A stretch of 64,000 bases of DNA from Myxococcales bacterium (lineage in GTDB: Bacteria > Myxococcota_A > Polyangia > Nannocystales > Nannocystaceae). Of the stretch, positions 1 to 10,131 are shown piece by piece. The position numbers and the translations under genes are program-made. The notes below the pieces were generated by a model that saw only the letters and a program-made list of their open reading frames with translations, did not search any database and was not told where the DNA came from. Positions within the stretch are counted from its first letter, which is position 1; the number at the start of each line of letters is the position of its first letter. The DNA lies in the NCBI GenBank assembly GCA_020633295.1, contig JACKDW010000025.1:1-64000 (forward strand), in the 5' to 3' direction.

Positions 1-1
1 G

Positions 2-3000
2 GAGGAGCGCCGCGCGTGGCTGTCGCGGCACGAGCTCGACGACGTGCTCGACACGCCGGTCGAGGCGCTGCGCTTCCTGCTGTCGTCGCACCACGCGCGA
101 CACATCAAGCTGCTCGGCGACCACGTCTCGATCGGCGCGTGGATCGGGCTGCGCCCCTCGACGCGCGCGCGGCTCGAGATCCCCGAGTTCGATCACGCCA
201 TCGCGAGGTACCTGCGCGGGATGGTCGTGCGCCGCCGGATCGAGCGCGCGCGCGAGTCGACGTGGAATGATCCGCCACGAGACGCGCGCCTGCGGCGGCT
301 CTCGGAGCGCCTGCGCTCGAGCCTCGGACGGCTGTCGCACTGCCAGGCGTACATGGCCCCGCTGCCGCGCGGGCACGTCCTGCGCGTGGTGATGGATCCG
401 CCGGAGGTGCTGTTCGGCGTCCCCGAGGACCACCCGCTCGTGCGCATCCGCCTCGCGGGCTTCGCCGATCACGGCGTGCTCGAGCTCCGCGCGAGCGATC
501 GCCAGCGCGGGGAGGTCCACGCGCGGCTCGTGATCGAGTGGTGCCTCGACGCGATCCACGACCCCGCGCACCCGCTGCACACGCCCTTCGTGCGGCTGTT
601 CGCGCCCGCCGAGGGCGATCCGCTGCTCGTGGGGCTCGAGCGCCTCGCGCTCGCGCAGCGCCTCGGCGCGCCGCAGCAGGAGGACACGCGGCTGACGTGG
701 CGCGTCACGACGAGCGCCGACGCGCGCTGCACCGTCACGCCCGCGCTGCAGCAGCGCCGGGGCAGCGGCGCGTGGACGCGAGGGCGACGCGTCACGATCG
801 ACGGGCTCGACGAGCTGCTCGACGGGCTCGCGCCCGAGGACGTCGCGCTCGCGCGGCTGCTCGCGTCGGCGGACCCGTCGTCGACGCGCGCGGCGCTCGC
901 CATGCTCTCGCGACACCCGCGCGTGTTCGGAGCCCGGGGCGCGGCGCGGGTCACCGTGCACGAGCAGCGGCTGACGATCCGCCTCGTCGACCTCGGCGAC
1001 GGCGTGCGCGTCACGCTGGCGCTGGGCGGGGTCGAGGTCGAGCCGGCGGCCGCCGCGAGCGCCGTCGGCTACCTCGCGACCTGCCTCGACGACCATGTAC
1101 ATTTCTGCCGCGCGGACGAGACGATCCGGCGCCTCGCCGAGGTGCTCACGCGGCTCGGCGCGTTCGTCCCGCGCGCCGAGCAGGACCGGCTGATCGCGCG
1201 GCTCTCGTCGCTGCAGCCGGCGGTGCAGCTGGACATCCCCGCGCCGCTGCGGGGCGCGCACGTGGCCCCGATCGCGGCGCTGGTGCTGCGGGCGACGCCG
1301 CTGGACGAGCGGACGCTCGGCTTCGAACTGGTGAGCCGACCGCTGGCGGGCGACGAGGCGATGAGCTGGCCTCCAGGTCAGGGTCCGGAGTACGTGGTCG
1401 GCGACGACGACGCCGGCGAGCGCGTCTCGACGACCCGCGATCTCGCGGGCGAGCGCGCGCGCGCCGACGCGCTCGAGGCCGCGCTCGGGCTCGCGCCGAT
1501 GCGCGGCGACCGGCCGCACGCGTACCGCAGCGCGTCGCTCGAGCAGGCGCTAGAGGCCCTCGCCGCCGCGCGCCAGCTGTGCGCGCGGGGCGACGACGAG
1601 CGCCTGCGCGCGGTCGAGTGGCCCGAGGACGCGCGGCCGTGGCAGACGACGGCCGTCGGCGTGGCGGACCTCAAGCTCCGAGTCGAGCGCCGGCGCAACT
1701 GGTTCTCCGTCGACGGAGAGGCGCGCGCGGACGGTCAGGCGATCCCGCTGCGCGCGCTGCTGCGGGCGGCCCGAGAGGACCAGCGCTACATCCGGCTCGC
1801 GGACGGCCAGTTCGTCCGGATCGAGCGCGCGCTGCAGAAGCGGCTCGTCGAGCGCGGCGGCGTGCTCGTCGGCGACGGCGACGCGCTGGGCGTCGGCGGG
1901 CCGATGCTGCGGCTGCTCGCCGAGCTCGTCGACGACCCCGCGGCGCTCGAGCTCTCGACCGACGCGAGCGCGCTGATGGATCGACTCGCGCGGCACGACG
2001 CGGGCGCGCTCGAGGTGCCGGCGAGCTTCCGGGCGACGCTGCGGGACTACCAGGCCGAGGGCGTGCGCTGGCTGCTGCACCACGCGGCGATGGAGACGGG
2101 CGCGTGCCTGGCCGACGAGATGGGCCTGGGGAAGACGGTGCAGACGCTCGCGGCGCTGTGCGCCCGCGCCGAGCTCGGGCCGGCGCTCGTCGTCGCGCCG
2201 ACCTCGGTGTGCACGAACTGGCAGCGCGAGGCCGCTCGCTTCGCGCCTGACCTCAAGACCATCCTGTATCGGGGCGCGGGGCGCCGCGCCGCGCTCGCGT
2301 CGCTCGCCGCGGGCGACGTGCTGATCGCGAGCTACGACGTCGTCGTCCGCGACGCGGAGGAGCTCGGCGCGCGCGAGCTCGCGACGGTCGTGCTCGACGA
2401 GGCGCAGGCGATCAAGAACGCGAAGACCCGGCGCGCGCAGGCGATCGGCGCCCTGACGGCGCGCTGGCGCCTGGGCCTGAGCGGGACGCCGGTCGAGAAC
2501 CACCTGGGCGAGCTGTGGAGCCTGTTCCGCGTGCTGAGCCCGGGGCTGCTCGGCGACCTCAAGTCGTTCCAGGAGCGCTTCGTGCGGCCGATCGAGGTCG
2601 ATCGCGACGCGCGCGCGCGCGCCGATCTGCACGCGCTGATCCACCCCTTCGTGCTGCGCAGGACCAAGCGCCGCGTCTCGCCCGAGCTGCCCGAGAAGAC
2701 CGAGGTCATCCGCGAGGTCGAGCTCTCGGAGGAGGAGACGCGGCTGTACGAGCGCGCGCGGCAGCGGGCGATCGCCGAGCTCGAGGGCGAGGCGCCGGGC
2801 GCCGGCGGCGTGGCGATCTTCCGCCACCTCACGCGCCTGCGTCAGCTCGCCTGTCACCCGCGGCTCGTCGACCCGAGCGCGCCGGCGACGTCGTCGAAGC
2901 TCGCCAGCTTCCTCGAGCTCGCGGACGAGCTGCGCGAGGGCCAGCACCGCGCGCTCGTGTTCAGTCAATTCACGAGCCACCTCAAGATCGTCCAGGGCGA

Positions 3001-3424
3001 GATCAACCGGCGCGGGTGGAGCTCGCTGTACCTCGACGGCGCGACGCCGGCGGCCGAGCGCGCGGCGCTCGTCGACCGCTTCCAGGGCGAGCGCTTCGAG
3101 TTCTTCCTGATCTCGCTGAAGGCCGGCGGCAGCGGGCTCAACCTGACGGCGGCGGACTACGTCATCCACCTCGACCCGTGGTGGAACCCGGCGGTCGAGG
3201 ATCAGGCGAGCGACCGCGCGCACCGGATCGGCCAGACGAGGCCGGTGACGATCGTCCGCCTGATCACGCGGGACACGGTGGAGCAGACGGTGCTCGACCT
3301 GCACGCGGAGAAGCGCGAGCTGGCCGAGGGGATCCTGACGGGGAGCGACACGGCGCGGCGCATGTCGTCGACCGAGCTCGTCGCGCTGCTGCGGCGCTAC
3401 ACGCCGGGCTACGACGACGGCTAG
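2..3424 (+). CDS. SNF2/RapA-type DNA-dependent ATPase (helicase-like), 5' truncated by the window
   Basis: A superfamily 2 SNF2-type ATPase that probably remodels or translocates along DNA-protein complexes. The frame is open to the left edge; the first possible start inside the window is GTG at 44, so the true N-terminus lies outside. About 600 N-terminal residues show no recognised domain. The C-terminal half has the full motor, numbered from GTG 44: motif I DEMGLGKT near residue 690, motif II DEAQAIKN near 784, motif III LSGTPVEN, the RRTK segment, motif IV VFSQFTSHL, motif V KAGGSGLNLT and motif VI DRAHRIGQTRPV near 1056. It matches bacterial SNF2 proteins with long N-terminal extensions. 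Family assignment is certain; the substrate is unknown. Confidence 0.95.
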   Translation, partial: EERRAWLSRHELDDVLDTPVEALRFLLSSHHARHIKLLGDHVSIGAWIGLRPSTRARLEIPEFDHAIARYLRGMVVRRRIERARESTWNDPPRDARLRRLSERLRSSLGRLSHCQAYMAPLPRGHVLRVVMDPPEVLFGVPEDHPLVRIRLAGFADHGVLELRASDRQRGEVHARLVIEWCLDAIHDPAHPLHTPFVRLFAPAEGDPLLVGLERLALAQRLGAPQQEDTRLTWRVTTSADARCTVTPALQQRRGSGAWTRGRRVTIDGLDELLDGLAPEDVALARLLASADPSSTRAALAMLSRHPRVFGARGAARVTVHEQRLTIRLVDLGDGVRVTLALGGVEVEPAAAASAVGYLATCLDDHVHFCRADETIRRLAEVLTRLGAFVPRAEQDRLIARLSSLQPAVQLDIPAPLRGAHVAPIAALVLRATPLDERTLGFELVSRPLAGDEAMSWPPGQGPEYVVGDDDAGERVSTTRDLAGERARADALEAALGLAPMRGDRPHAYRSASLEQALEALAAARQLCARGDDERLRAVEWPEDARPWQTTAVGVADLKLRVERRRNWFSVDGEARADGQAIPLRALLRAAREDQRYIRLADGQFVRIERALQKRLVERGGVLVGDGDALGVGGPMLRLLAELVDDPAALELSTDASALMDRLARHDAGALEVPASFRATLRDYQAEGVRWLLHHAAMETGACLADEMGLGKTVQTLAALCARAELGPALVVAPTSVCTNWQREAARFAPDLKTILYRGAGRRAALASLAAGDVLIASYDVVVRDAEELGARELATVVLDEAQAIKNAKTRRAQAIGALTARWRLGLSGTPVENHLGELWSLFRVLSPGLLGDLKSFQERFVRPIEVDRDARARADLHALIHPFVLRRTKRRVSPELPEKTEVIREVELSEEETRLYERARQRAIAELEGEAPGAGGVAIFRHLTRLRQLACHPRLVDPSAPATSSKLASFLELADELREGQHRALVFSQFTSHLKIVQGEINRRGWSSLYLDGATPAAERAALVDRFQGERFEFFLISLKAGGSGLNLTAADYVIHLDPWWNPAVEDQASDRAHRIGQTRPVTIVRLITRDTVEQTVLDLHAEKRELAEGILTGSDTARRMSSTELVALLRRYTPGYDDG

Positions 3425-3668
3425 CCGCGCCGCGACCTCTGCCCGCAGGCGATGAGGCGCGAGCGACCGGCGCGCCGCGTTCCAGCATCGTGTCACCGCG
3501 CGCGCACACCGGCGCGCGCGCGGGCGAGCCCTCGCGTACTCGGTGACGCTCGAGCTCGCCCGCCGCGGCCGCGTCTCGCGATGAATTCAGGCGGCTTCGA
3601 CGGCCTGGCGCGGCGCCTCGCGTGCGCGCCCGGCGAAGTACTACGAGTATCACGTCGGCCTCGCGATC

Positions 3669-4721
3669 GTGCCCGTGCTGCTCGTGCTCGCGGCGCTGCG
3701 CGAGCGTCAGCGGCGAGCCCGGCGCGGCGGCGTCCCGCGCCTGCGGCTCGGCTACGAGGTCTGGCTCGGCGCCGCCGTGGTGCTCGTCGCCGACGCGCAC
3801 CTCCTGCTGCACGCGCGCGGGTGGGAGATCCGACACAGCGACGAGATCGCGGGCGCCTGGCAGCTGCAGGAGATGGACGAGGACACGCTCGCGCGCGGTC
3901 GCAACTTCTACGGGCTCATGCGCGTCGTCGAGCTCAACCACGCGTGGCCCGAGACCCATCACCGCGCGCTGCTCCACGGGCGCATCAACCACGGCTTTCA
4001 GTACCTGCGCGCGGACAAGCGCGCGCGGCCGACGTCCTACTTCGGCACGACCAGCGGCGTCGGTCAGGCGATCGCGCTGCACCCCCGGCGTGACCGCGGG
4101 CAGCCGATGCGGCTCGGCGTGCTCGGCCTCGGCGTCGGCACGATCGCGAGCTACGCGCGCGCGGGCGACACGATCGAGTTCTACGAGATCAACCCGCTGG
4201 CGATCGAGCTGGCGCGCGGGTACTTCCACTACCTCGAGGACGCCGAGGCGCGCGGCGCCGCCGTCGAGATCTACGCCGGCGACGCGCGGCTGCTGCTCGA
4301 GCGCCAGCTCCAGCGCGCCGGCTCGCGGCGCTTCGACGTGCTCGCGGTGGACGCGTTCAGCGGCGACGCGCCGCCGATTCACCTGCTGACGCGTGAGTGC
4401 TTCCAGACCTACCGCGAGCACCTCGCGCCCGGCGGGGTGCTCGCGCTCAACGTGTCGAACCGCTTCGTCGACCTCAAGCCCGTGGTTCGCGGGCTCGCCG
4501 ACGACGCGGGCATGGCCGCGATCCACTTCCACGACGCGGGCTCACAGACCGGCGGGACCGACACGAGCGACTGGATGCTCGTGACCAGCAACCCGCGCGT
4601 GCTCGAGGCGGACGAGGTGATGTACCGCGAGAGCGAGTTCGACGCCGCGTCGGCCCGGCCGCCGGTGCTCTGGACGGACGACCACAGCAGCCTGCTCGGC
4701 CTGATGATCCCGACGCTGTAG
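3669..4721 (+). CDS. Spermidine-synthase-like SAM-dependent methyltransferase fold protein, N-terminus uncertain
   Basis: The Rossmann core resembles polyamine aminopropyltransferases: GLGVGT glycine loop, acidic YEINP strand end, GDARLLL, VDAFSGDAPPIHLLT and APGGVLALNVSNR. The C-terminus WTDDHSSLL is the usual end of spermidine-synthase-like proteins, often fused to MFS-like membrane segments. Here only two hydrophobic stretches precede the core. The frame is open back to 3585 but has no start codon before GTG 3669, and a stop lies just upstream, so the N-terminal membrane part seems lost or frameshifted. It follows the SNF2 gene after about 245 nt without a clear gene. Enzymatic activity as a true aminopropyltransferase is not shown by the sequence. 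Confidence 0.75.
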   Translation: MPVLLVLAALRERQRRARRGGVPRLRLGYEVWLGAAVVLVADAHLLLHARGWEIRHSDEIAGAWQLQEMDEDTLARGRNFYGLMRVVELNHAWPETHHRALLHGRINHGFQYLRADKRARPTSYFGTTSGVGQAIALHPRRDRGQPMRLGVLGLGVGTIASYARAGDTIEFYEINPLAIELARGYFHYLEDAEARGAAVEIYAGDARLLLERQLQRAGSRRFDVLAVDAFSGDAPPIHLLTRECFQTYREHLAPGGVLALNVSNRFVDLKPVVRGLADDAGMAAIHFHDAGSQTGGTDTSDWMLVTSNPRVLEADEVMYRESEFDAASARPPVLWTDDHSSLLGLMIPTL

Positions 4722-4825
4722 CGCGGGCTCTGAACCCCGCGCTCCTGCTGGCGAGGACGTCACTGTTCGCGGACGCCACACAGCGGTGTTTATCAACGAC
4801 ACACACTGGGCTCGCGCGCGCTACG

Positions 4826-4831
4826 TATACT
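4826..4831 (+). promoter_or_regulatory. -10 box TATACT 6 nt before the start codon at 4838
   Basis: A TANNNT hexamer ends 6 nt before ATG 4838 and there is no Shine-Dalgarno sequence between. A transcript from this box would begin at or near the A of ATG, so it would be leaderless. Confidence 0.5.
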
Positions 4832-4837
4832 GCCGAC

Positions 4838-5435
<598 letters not shown>

Positions 5436-5446
<11 letters not shown>

Positions 5447-5957
5447 CGTCGCGCGGCTGACCGCGTCGCTCGCGCTCGCGCTCGCGTGCGACGCGGGCGA
5501 CGGCACCAGCACGGACGGCGACGGGACCGACAGCGACGAACCGTGGGCGGAGCCCGCGGTCCCGGACGAGCCCGAGGCGCTGCACGAGTGGGCGCTCTCG
5601 GGCGCCTACCTCGAGTGGTCGGCCTGGTCCGAGGTGCAGCCGACGGGCGGAATCGGCGGCGCGCGGGTGTTCTTGAGCCCGACGCTGGTCGCGTCGATCG
5701 AGGCGGGCGATCGCCAGCACCCGATCGGCGCGACGGCGGTGCGCGAGCTCTACGACGCGGACCTCGAGACGCAGACGGGCTTCGCCGTCATCACGCGCGT
5801 CAGCGACGAGGCCTCGGCCGACGCGTGGCTGTGGCTCGAGGTGTTCAGCGCGGATCCGGAGGCGGTCCCGGCGACGGCCGAGCGCGGCGCGCCAGGCTGC
5901 GTGGGCTGCCATCAGCAGGCGATCGACTTCATCCAGTCGACGCTGCCGCTGCCGTGA
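5436..5957 (+). CDS. Cytochrome P460-like lipoprotein with CXXCH
   Basis: A 173-residue protein starting at GTG 5436 inside the end of the CX4CH gene (11-nt overlap), so translation is probably coupled. The signal peptide ends in ALALAC (lipobox), followed by a short acidic linker. The rest resembles cytochrome P460-like domains: W..EVQPTGGIGGARVF, HPIGATAVRELYD, GFAVITRV and a C-terminal GCVGCHQQAIDF holding CXXCH for covalent heme. Family members bind heme and some oxidise small nitrogen compounds, but this kinship is by motif layout only. The pairing with the preceding CX4CH lipoprotein suggests a shared envelope redox role (inference). Confidence 0.7.
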
Positions 5958-5985
5958 GCGCGCGACGGCGCGCGTACCCGAACAA

Positions 5986-6013
5986 GCGGCGCCCGCCGAA
6001 CTGCGGGCGCCGC
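5986..6013. terminator. GC-rich hairpin after the heme lipoprotein pair
   Basis: A perfect 11-bp stem (gcggcgcccgc / gcgggcgccgc) with a 6-nt loop, 28 nt after the stop codon at 5957. There is no U-tract, so it may be a terminator or an RNA 3'-end stabiliser. Confidence 0.5.
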
Positions 6014-6093
6014 CGCGACGGCGACGTGACGGGGCCGCGATCGCCTGGTTCGCGCGACGCCGTCAAACCTCACCGAGGGCGCGCGCCGTTCCC

Positions 6094-6099
6094 TATAAT
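6094..6099 (+). promoter_or_regulatory. Consensus -10 box TATAAT 6 nt before ATG 6106
   Basis: Perfect TATAAT followed by TTGCCC and ATG. No ribosome binding site fits in the gap, so the mRNA is probably leaderless. A TTG at 6100 would be an in-frame alternative start but overlaps the spacer. Confidence 0.55.
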
Positions 6100-6105
6100 T
6101 TGCCC

Positions 6106-7803
6106 ATGCCATGGGGTCTGCTCGCGCTGACTGGGCTCGCGGTGGCGACGCTCTCGCTCGCGATCGGGCCCGTACGACGTCGCGTGATCGCGCGGCTCCT
6201 CGGGCTGCCCGCGCCGCGCTTCGGGGTCCACGCGCGCCGCGGCCTCGAGACGCCCACGCCCGACGGTCCGCGGCTCATCGCGGATCTCTATGAGCCCGAT
6301 CGCGCGGGGGTGTACCCGACGGTGCTCGTGCGCACGCCCTACGGCCGCGCGATGGAGGGGTCGCTCGTCGGCCATCGCCTCGCGGAGCGCGGCTTCCGAG
6401 TGCTCGTGCAAGACTGCCGCGGCTGCGCCGACTCGAGCGGCGTGTTTGACCCGTTCCTCGACGACGCCGCGGACGGCGTCGTGACCCTCGAGTGGCTCTC
6501 GGGGCAGCCGTGGTTTGACGCCGCCGCGGGCGTGGCGATGTGCGGCGGGAGCTATCGCGGGTTCGTGCAGTGGGCGGTGAGCGGCGCGACGGCGCCGCTG
6601 CGGGCGCTGGCGCCGTCGATCACCGCCGCGGACCTGCCGCTGTCGTTCTGGCGCGACGGCGCGCTGACGCTGCAGGCGATGGGCGAGTGGATGACGCTGA
6701 CCGCCGAGAGCGGGCACGAGCACCGTCACGTGTCGTTCTTGCGCCGACAGCTCCGCGCCAGCGAGCGGATCCGGACGCTGCCCTGGCGTCACCTGCCCCT
6801 TCGAACACTCGACGAGCGAGTCGTCGGGCGCGAGATCAGCTTCTTCCGCGAGTGGATCGCGCGCCCCGACCCGGAGGATCCCTACTGGACCGCGCGGCGT
6901 CACGGGGAGCGCGTCGCCGCGTTCGACGGCCCGGTGCAGATCTCGACGCGCTGGCACGACCTGTTCCTCGCGGGCGCGCTCGACGACTACCAGCGCCTCG
7001 TCGCGGCGGGCAGGTCGCCGCGCCTGCGGATCGGCCCGGGCGGGCACGGCGACTTCCGCTCCGCGATCGGCGAGCTGCGCGATGACCTCGCGTTCCTCGA
7101 GCACGTCCTCCGCGACGCGCCGCACCCGTGGCCGACCCGCGTCCGCGTGTACATCACCGGCGCGAAGCGCTGGCGCGATCTCCCGGCGTGGCCCCCGAGC
7201 TCGCTACGGGAGCGCTGGCGACTCGCGACGGACGGACAGCTGCTCCCGGGCGACACAGGGCCCGCGCCCCGCGGCGCGGTCGGTCAGTTCCGCTACGATC
7301 CGCTCGACCCCACGCCCTCGGTCGGCGGCGCGCAGATCCTGAGCGCTCCGGTCGCGGACAACCGCGCGCTCGAGGCCCGCGACGACGTGCTCGTCTACAC
7401 GACCCCCGCGCTCGAGCGCGACCTCGAGCTCATCGGCCCGGTGACGCTGCGGCTCGGCGTGGCGACGACGGCCGCGCGCGCCCAGCTGTTCGCGCGGGTG
7501 TGCGAGGTCGACGGCCGCGGGCGCTCGCGCAACGTGTGCGACGGGGTGACGACGTTTCGCGGAGACGCGTCCGCGCAGCCCGTGACGATCACGCTCGGCC
7601 CCCTCGGTCACCGGTTCCGCGCGGGCCGCCGCCTCCGCCTGCAGGTCTCGGGCGGCGCGTTCCCTCGCCTCGCGCGCAACCCCGGCCGCGACGTCGCGCT
7701 CGACATAGCGACGGAGCGCGAGCTCGTCGCCGCCGACTACACGCTCACCGCGACGGAGACGACCCCGTGCGCGCTCGAGCTGCCGGTCTTCGACGAGCCG
7801 TGA
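6106..7803 (+). CDS. CocE/NonD family hydrolase (X-Pro dipeptidyl-peptidase fold)
   Basis: An alpha/beta hydrolase of about 565 residues with a C-terminal jelly-roll (X-Pro dipeptidyl-peptidase C-domain, PF02129 plus PF08530 type). It begins with a hydrophobic segment followed by arginines, so it is probably membrane-anchored. The catalytic serine is in GGSYRG (Ser149), the likely acid in TRWHDLF (near Asp285) and the histidine in GPGGHGDF (His314). Members cleave esters, amides or acylated substrates; the substrate cannot be read from sequence. It stands alone between the heme pair and a convergent gene. ATG 6106 is preferred because of the TATAAT box directly before it. Confidence 0.88.
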   Translation: MPWGLLALTGLAVATLSLAIGPVRRRVIARLLGLPAPRFGVHARRGLETPTPDGPRLIADLYEPDRAGVYPTVLVRTPYGRAMEGSLVGHRLAERGFRVLVQDCRGCADSSGVFDPFLDDAADGVVTLEWLSGQPWFDAAAGVAMCGGSYRGFVQWAVSGATAPLRALAPSITAADLPLSFWRDGALTLQAMGEWMTLTAESGHEHRHVSFLRRQLRASERIRTLPWRHLPLRTLDERVVGREISFFREWIARPDPEDPYWTARRHGERVAAFDGPVQISTRWHDLFLAGALDDYQRLVAAGRSPRLRIGPGGHGDFRSAIGELRDDLAFLEHVLRDAPHPWPTRVRVYITGAKRWRDLPAWPPSSLRERWRLATDGQLLPGDTGPAPRGAVGQFRYDPLDPTPSVGGAQILSAPVADNRALEARDDVLVYTTPALERDLELIGPVTLRLGVATTAARAQLFARVCEVDGRGRSRNVCDGVTTFRGDASAQPVTITLGPLGHRFRAGRRLRLQVSGGAFPRLARNPGRDVALDIATERELVAADYTLTATETTPCALELPVFDEP

Positions 7804-7812
7804 CGGGCCCCC

Positions 7813-8727
7813 CTAGCGCAGCGCCGCGAGCTCGCGCGCGATGATCTCCAGCCAGTCTGCGGGGACAGGTCCGCTCGCGTCGAGGTACCCGCGCCAGGTC
7901 GGTCGATCGTCGAAGCACTCGAACGCCCACCAGCACCACGCGTCGGCGTAGCCGACGTCATCGCCGTGCTCGTCGCGGAACGACGACGCGGGCACGCCCA
8001 GGCGCCAGGGCGCGCGCGCGAGGCCGTCGGCGGCGAGCGTGATGGCGAGCGCGGCCCAGCCCTGCGCCGGCGCGGCGAGGGCTCGCGCCAGCGCGCGCGG
8101 GCAGCTCCCGGTGGTCAGCGCCTCGACGAACGCGGACCAGCCGGCGGGCGCGGGCGGGACGGCGGCGAGCCAGGACGCGAGGCGCCGGTCTTTGCGTCGC
8201 GCGGCGCCCCAGCGCGTAAAGAAGGTCAGCTCGCGCGCCCCGTGGCACGCGCAGCGCAGCAGCGAGCCGTCGTGCCAGCGCTGGGCCCACGGCGCCGGCG
8301 GAGCGGCGCCGTGCAGTCGCGCCCAGGCGAGGCGCGCGGCGTCGTGCTGGACGAGCCCGTCGGCGATCAGCTCGCGGAGCCAGGGCTCGTCCGCGTCGAG
8401 CGCGTCGTCGTCGTTTTCGTTGTCTTCGTCTTCGTCGACATCACGGTCGCGATCAACGCTCGGCTCGAGCACGCGCGCCACGTGCTCGGCCCAGGTCCGC
8501 GGCGCCGGCGGGTGGCGGCGGAGGTAGGCCAAGCGATCCGCGCGCGCGGTTGGCTGCTCGGAGAGCCAGGTGTACCAGAGCGTCAGCCAGTGCTCCCCGT
8601 AGCCCATACGCCAGCCGATGCTCCCCAGCGGGATCTCGGGGCAGCGCGCCCACGGCGGCGCGATGTCGCCGTGGGCGTCGAGGCTCTCGGCGATCTGCTG
8701 CCGCCACCACGCTGGATCCGCGACCAC
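7813..8727 (-). CDS. Hypothetical protein, Trp-rich, with an acidic central stretch
   Basis: About 304 residues, not recognised. It is rich in Trp, Ala and Arg and has a central run of Asp/Glu/Asn (EDEDNENDDD) separating two helical-looking halves; there is no signal peptide or membrane segment, so it should be cytoplasmic. GTG 8727 is preferred over GTG 8820 because a GATACT box lies 5 nt upstream of it, and the longer form would overlap the divergent deacetylase start. Stops of this gene and the hydrolase are 9 nt apart (convergent). Confidence 0.6.
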   Translation of the reverse strand: MVADPAWWRQQIAESLDAHGDIAPPWARCPEIPLGSIGWRMGYGEHWLTLWYTWLSEQPTARADRLAYLRRHPPAPRTWAEHVARVLEPSVDRDRDVDEDEDNENDDDALDADEPWLRELIADGLVQHDAARLAWARLHGAAPPAPWAQRWHDGSLLRCACHGARELTFFTRWGAARRKDRRLASWLAAVPPAPAGWSAFVEALTTGSCPRALARALAAPAQGWAALAITLAADGLARAPWRLGVPASSFRDEHGDDVGYADAWCWWAFECFDDRPTWRGYLDASGPVPADWLEIIARELAALR

Positions 8728-8814
8728 GAGGCAGTATCGCCACGCGGCCCCGATCGTCGCAATCCCCGATCGCCGGCGCGCCCCCTCGGCGCCTGTGCTA
8801 CACGGGGCGCGCCC

Positions 8815-9870
8815 ATGCACCGCGCGCTCACACCACGCTCGCCCCGCCCTCCCCGGCTCCTCCTCGCCGCGCTGCTGCCCGCGCTCGCGGCCTGCGCGAC
8901 GTCATCCGAATGTCCCGAGGGACCGGTTGAGACGCCGACGACGGACACGCCGTCGCCGCGCGCGACGTCGCGCGAGGCGCCCGCGACCGTCGCGGGCCCC
9001 CTGCGCGTCGCGGTGACGATCGACGACCTCCCCGCCCACGGCCCGCTGCCGCCCGGCGAGACCCAGCTCTCGGTGCACACCGCGATCCTCGACGTGCTCG
9101 ACGCCCACCGCGTCCCCGCCGTGTACGGCTTCATCAACGCGGGCAAGCTCGAGCGCGCGCCGGCGGATCGCGCGGTGCTCGAGCTGTGGCGGGATCGCGG
9201 GCACCCGCTCGGCAACCACACGTACTCGCACGCCGACATCAACAAGGTCGGCGCGGCCGCGTTCATCGCCGAGATCGAGCGCAACGACGCCGCGCTCGCC
9301 GAGCTCGTCGGCGACACGCCGGCGGCCCGTCGCTCGCGTCGCGCGTTTCGCTACCCGTACCTGCGTCAGGGCGCCGACGCCGAGACGCTCGACACCGTGC
9401 GCGACTACCTGCTCGAGCACGACTACCGCCTCGCCGAGGTCACGGTCGACTTCGGCGACTGGGCCTATAACCCGCCCTACGCGCGCTGCCGCCAGCAAGG
9501 CGACGACGACGCGATCGCGGACCTGCGCTGGAGCTTCATCGCCACCGGCCTCGCGTTCCTGCGCTGGTCCGATCAGACCGCGCGCGCGCTCGAGGAGCGC
9601 CGCGTCCCCCACGTGCTGCTCCTGCACAGCGGGGGCTTCGACGCGGTCGCGCTCGACGAGCTGCTCAGCGCCTACGAGCGCCAGGGCGAGGTCGAGTGGA
9701 TCACGCTCGACGAGGCGCTCGCCGACCCGCTGTATCAGCGCGACGTTCGGGCGCCGAGCGAGTACGGCGGCACCCTGCTCGAGCAGATCATCGAGCGCGA
9801 CGCGCCGGCGCCCGCCCCCGTACCGTTCATGATTCAGCCGCTCGGGCTGCTCGAGAACTTCTGTACCTGA
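8815..9870 (+). CDS. NodB-type polysaccharide deacetylase lipoprotein
   Basis: A predicted lipoprotein of 351 residues (lipobox LAAC) carrying a carbohydrate esterase family 4 / NodB domain. Visible motifs: TIDD with Asp70-Asp71 (base and metal), HTYSH with His135 and His139 (zinc), FRYPYLR (motif 3) and LLLHSG (motif 5). CE4 enzymes remove acetyl groups from peptidoglycan, chitin-like glycans or exopolysaccharide with a divalent metal. All key residues are present, so it should be active in the envelope. It is divergent from the hypothetical gene on the other strand. ATG 8815 gives the signal peptide. Confidence 0.88.
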   Translation: MHRALTPRSPRPPRLLLAALLPALAACATSSECPEGPVETPTTDTPSPRATSREAPATVAGPLRVAVTIDDLPAHGPLPPGETQLSVHTAILDVLDAHRVPAVYGFINAGKLERAPADRAVLELWRDRGHPLGNHTYSHADINKVGAAAFIAEIERNDAALAELVGDTPAARRSRRAFRYPYLRQGADAETLDTVRDYLLEHDYRLAEVTVDFGDWAYNPPYARCRQQGDDDAIADLRWSFIATGLAFLRWSDQTARALEERRVPHVLLLHSGGFDAVALDELLSAYERQGEVEWITLDEALADPLYQRDVRAPSEYGGTLLEQIIERDAPAPAPVPFMIQPLGLLENFCT

Positions 9871-10117
9871 GCGCGGGCGTCCTCGCGTCGAGAGCCGCGA
9901 GTGACGACCGCGACGCTGGGGGCGGCGAGCGACAGCGAACGAGGACTCCACACCCAGGGCGCAGCCAGAACGCCGCGAATTCGCGGCTTATTTGCCCAAA
10001 CCCGGGCGCGAGAGATTTTTTTCGTCGCCGCTGTAGGGATTCCTCGGCTCGCGTCACCCACGGGAGACCGGCCGCCGCCAACGACCATCCCGCTGCGCGG
10101 ACGCGAGCCGTGAAAGG

Positions 10118-10123
10118 TACAGT
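10118..10123 (+). promoter_or_regulatory. -10 box TACAGT 8 nt before ATG 10132
   Basis: TANNNT box with an 8-nt spacer to the start codon and no Shine-Dalgarno sequence, as at several other genes in the window. Confidence 0.4.
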
Positions 10124-10131
10124 TCATCTTC

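Noticed and set aside
1550..3496. Long reverse-strand open frame (648 residues) across the SNF2 gene
   Set aside because: Arg/Ala/Val-rich shadow of a gene with clear helicase motifs on the plus strand; high GC leaves few stops in such frames.
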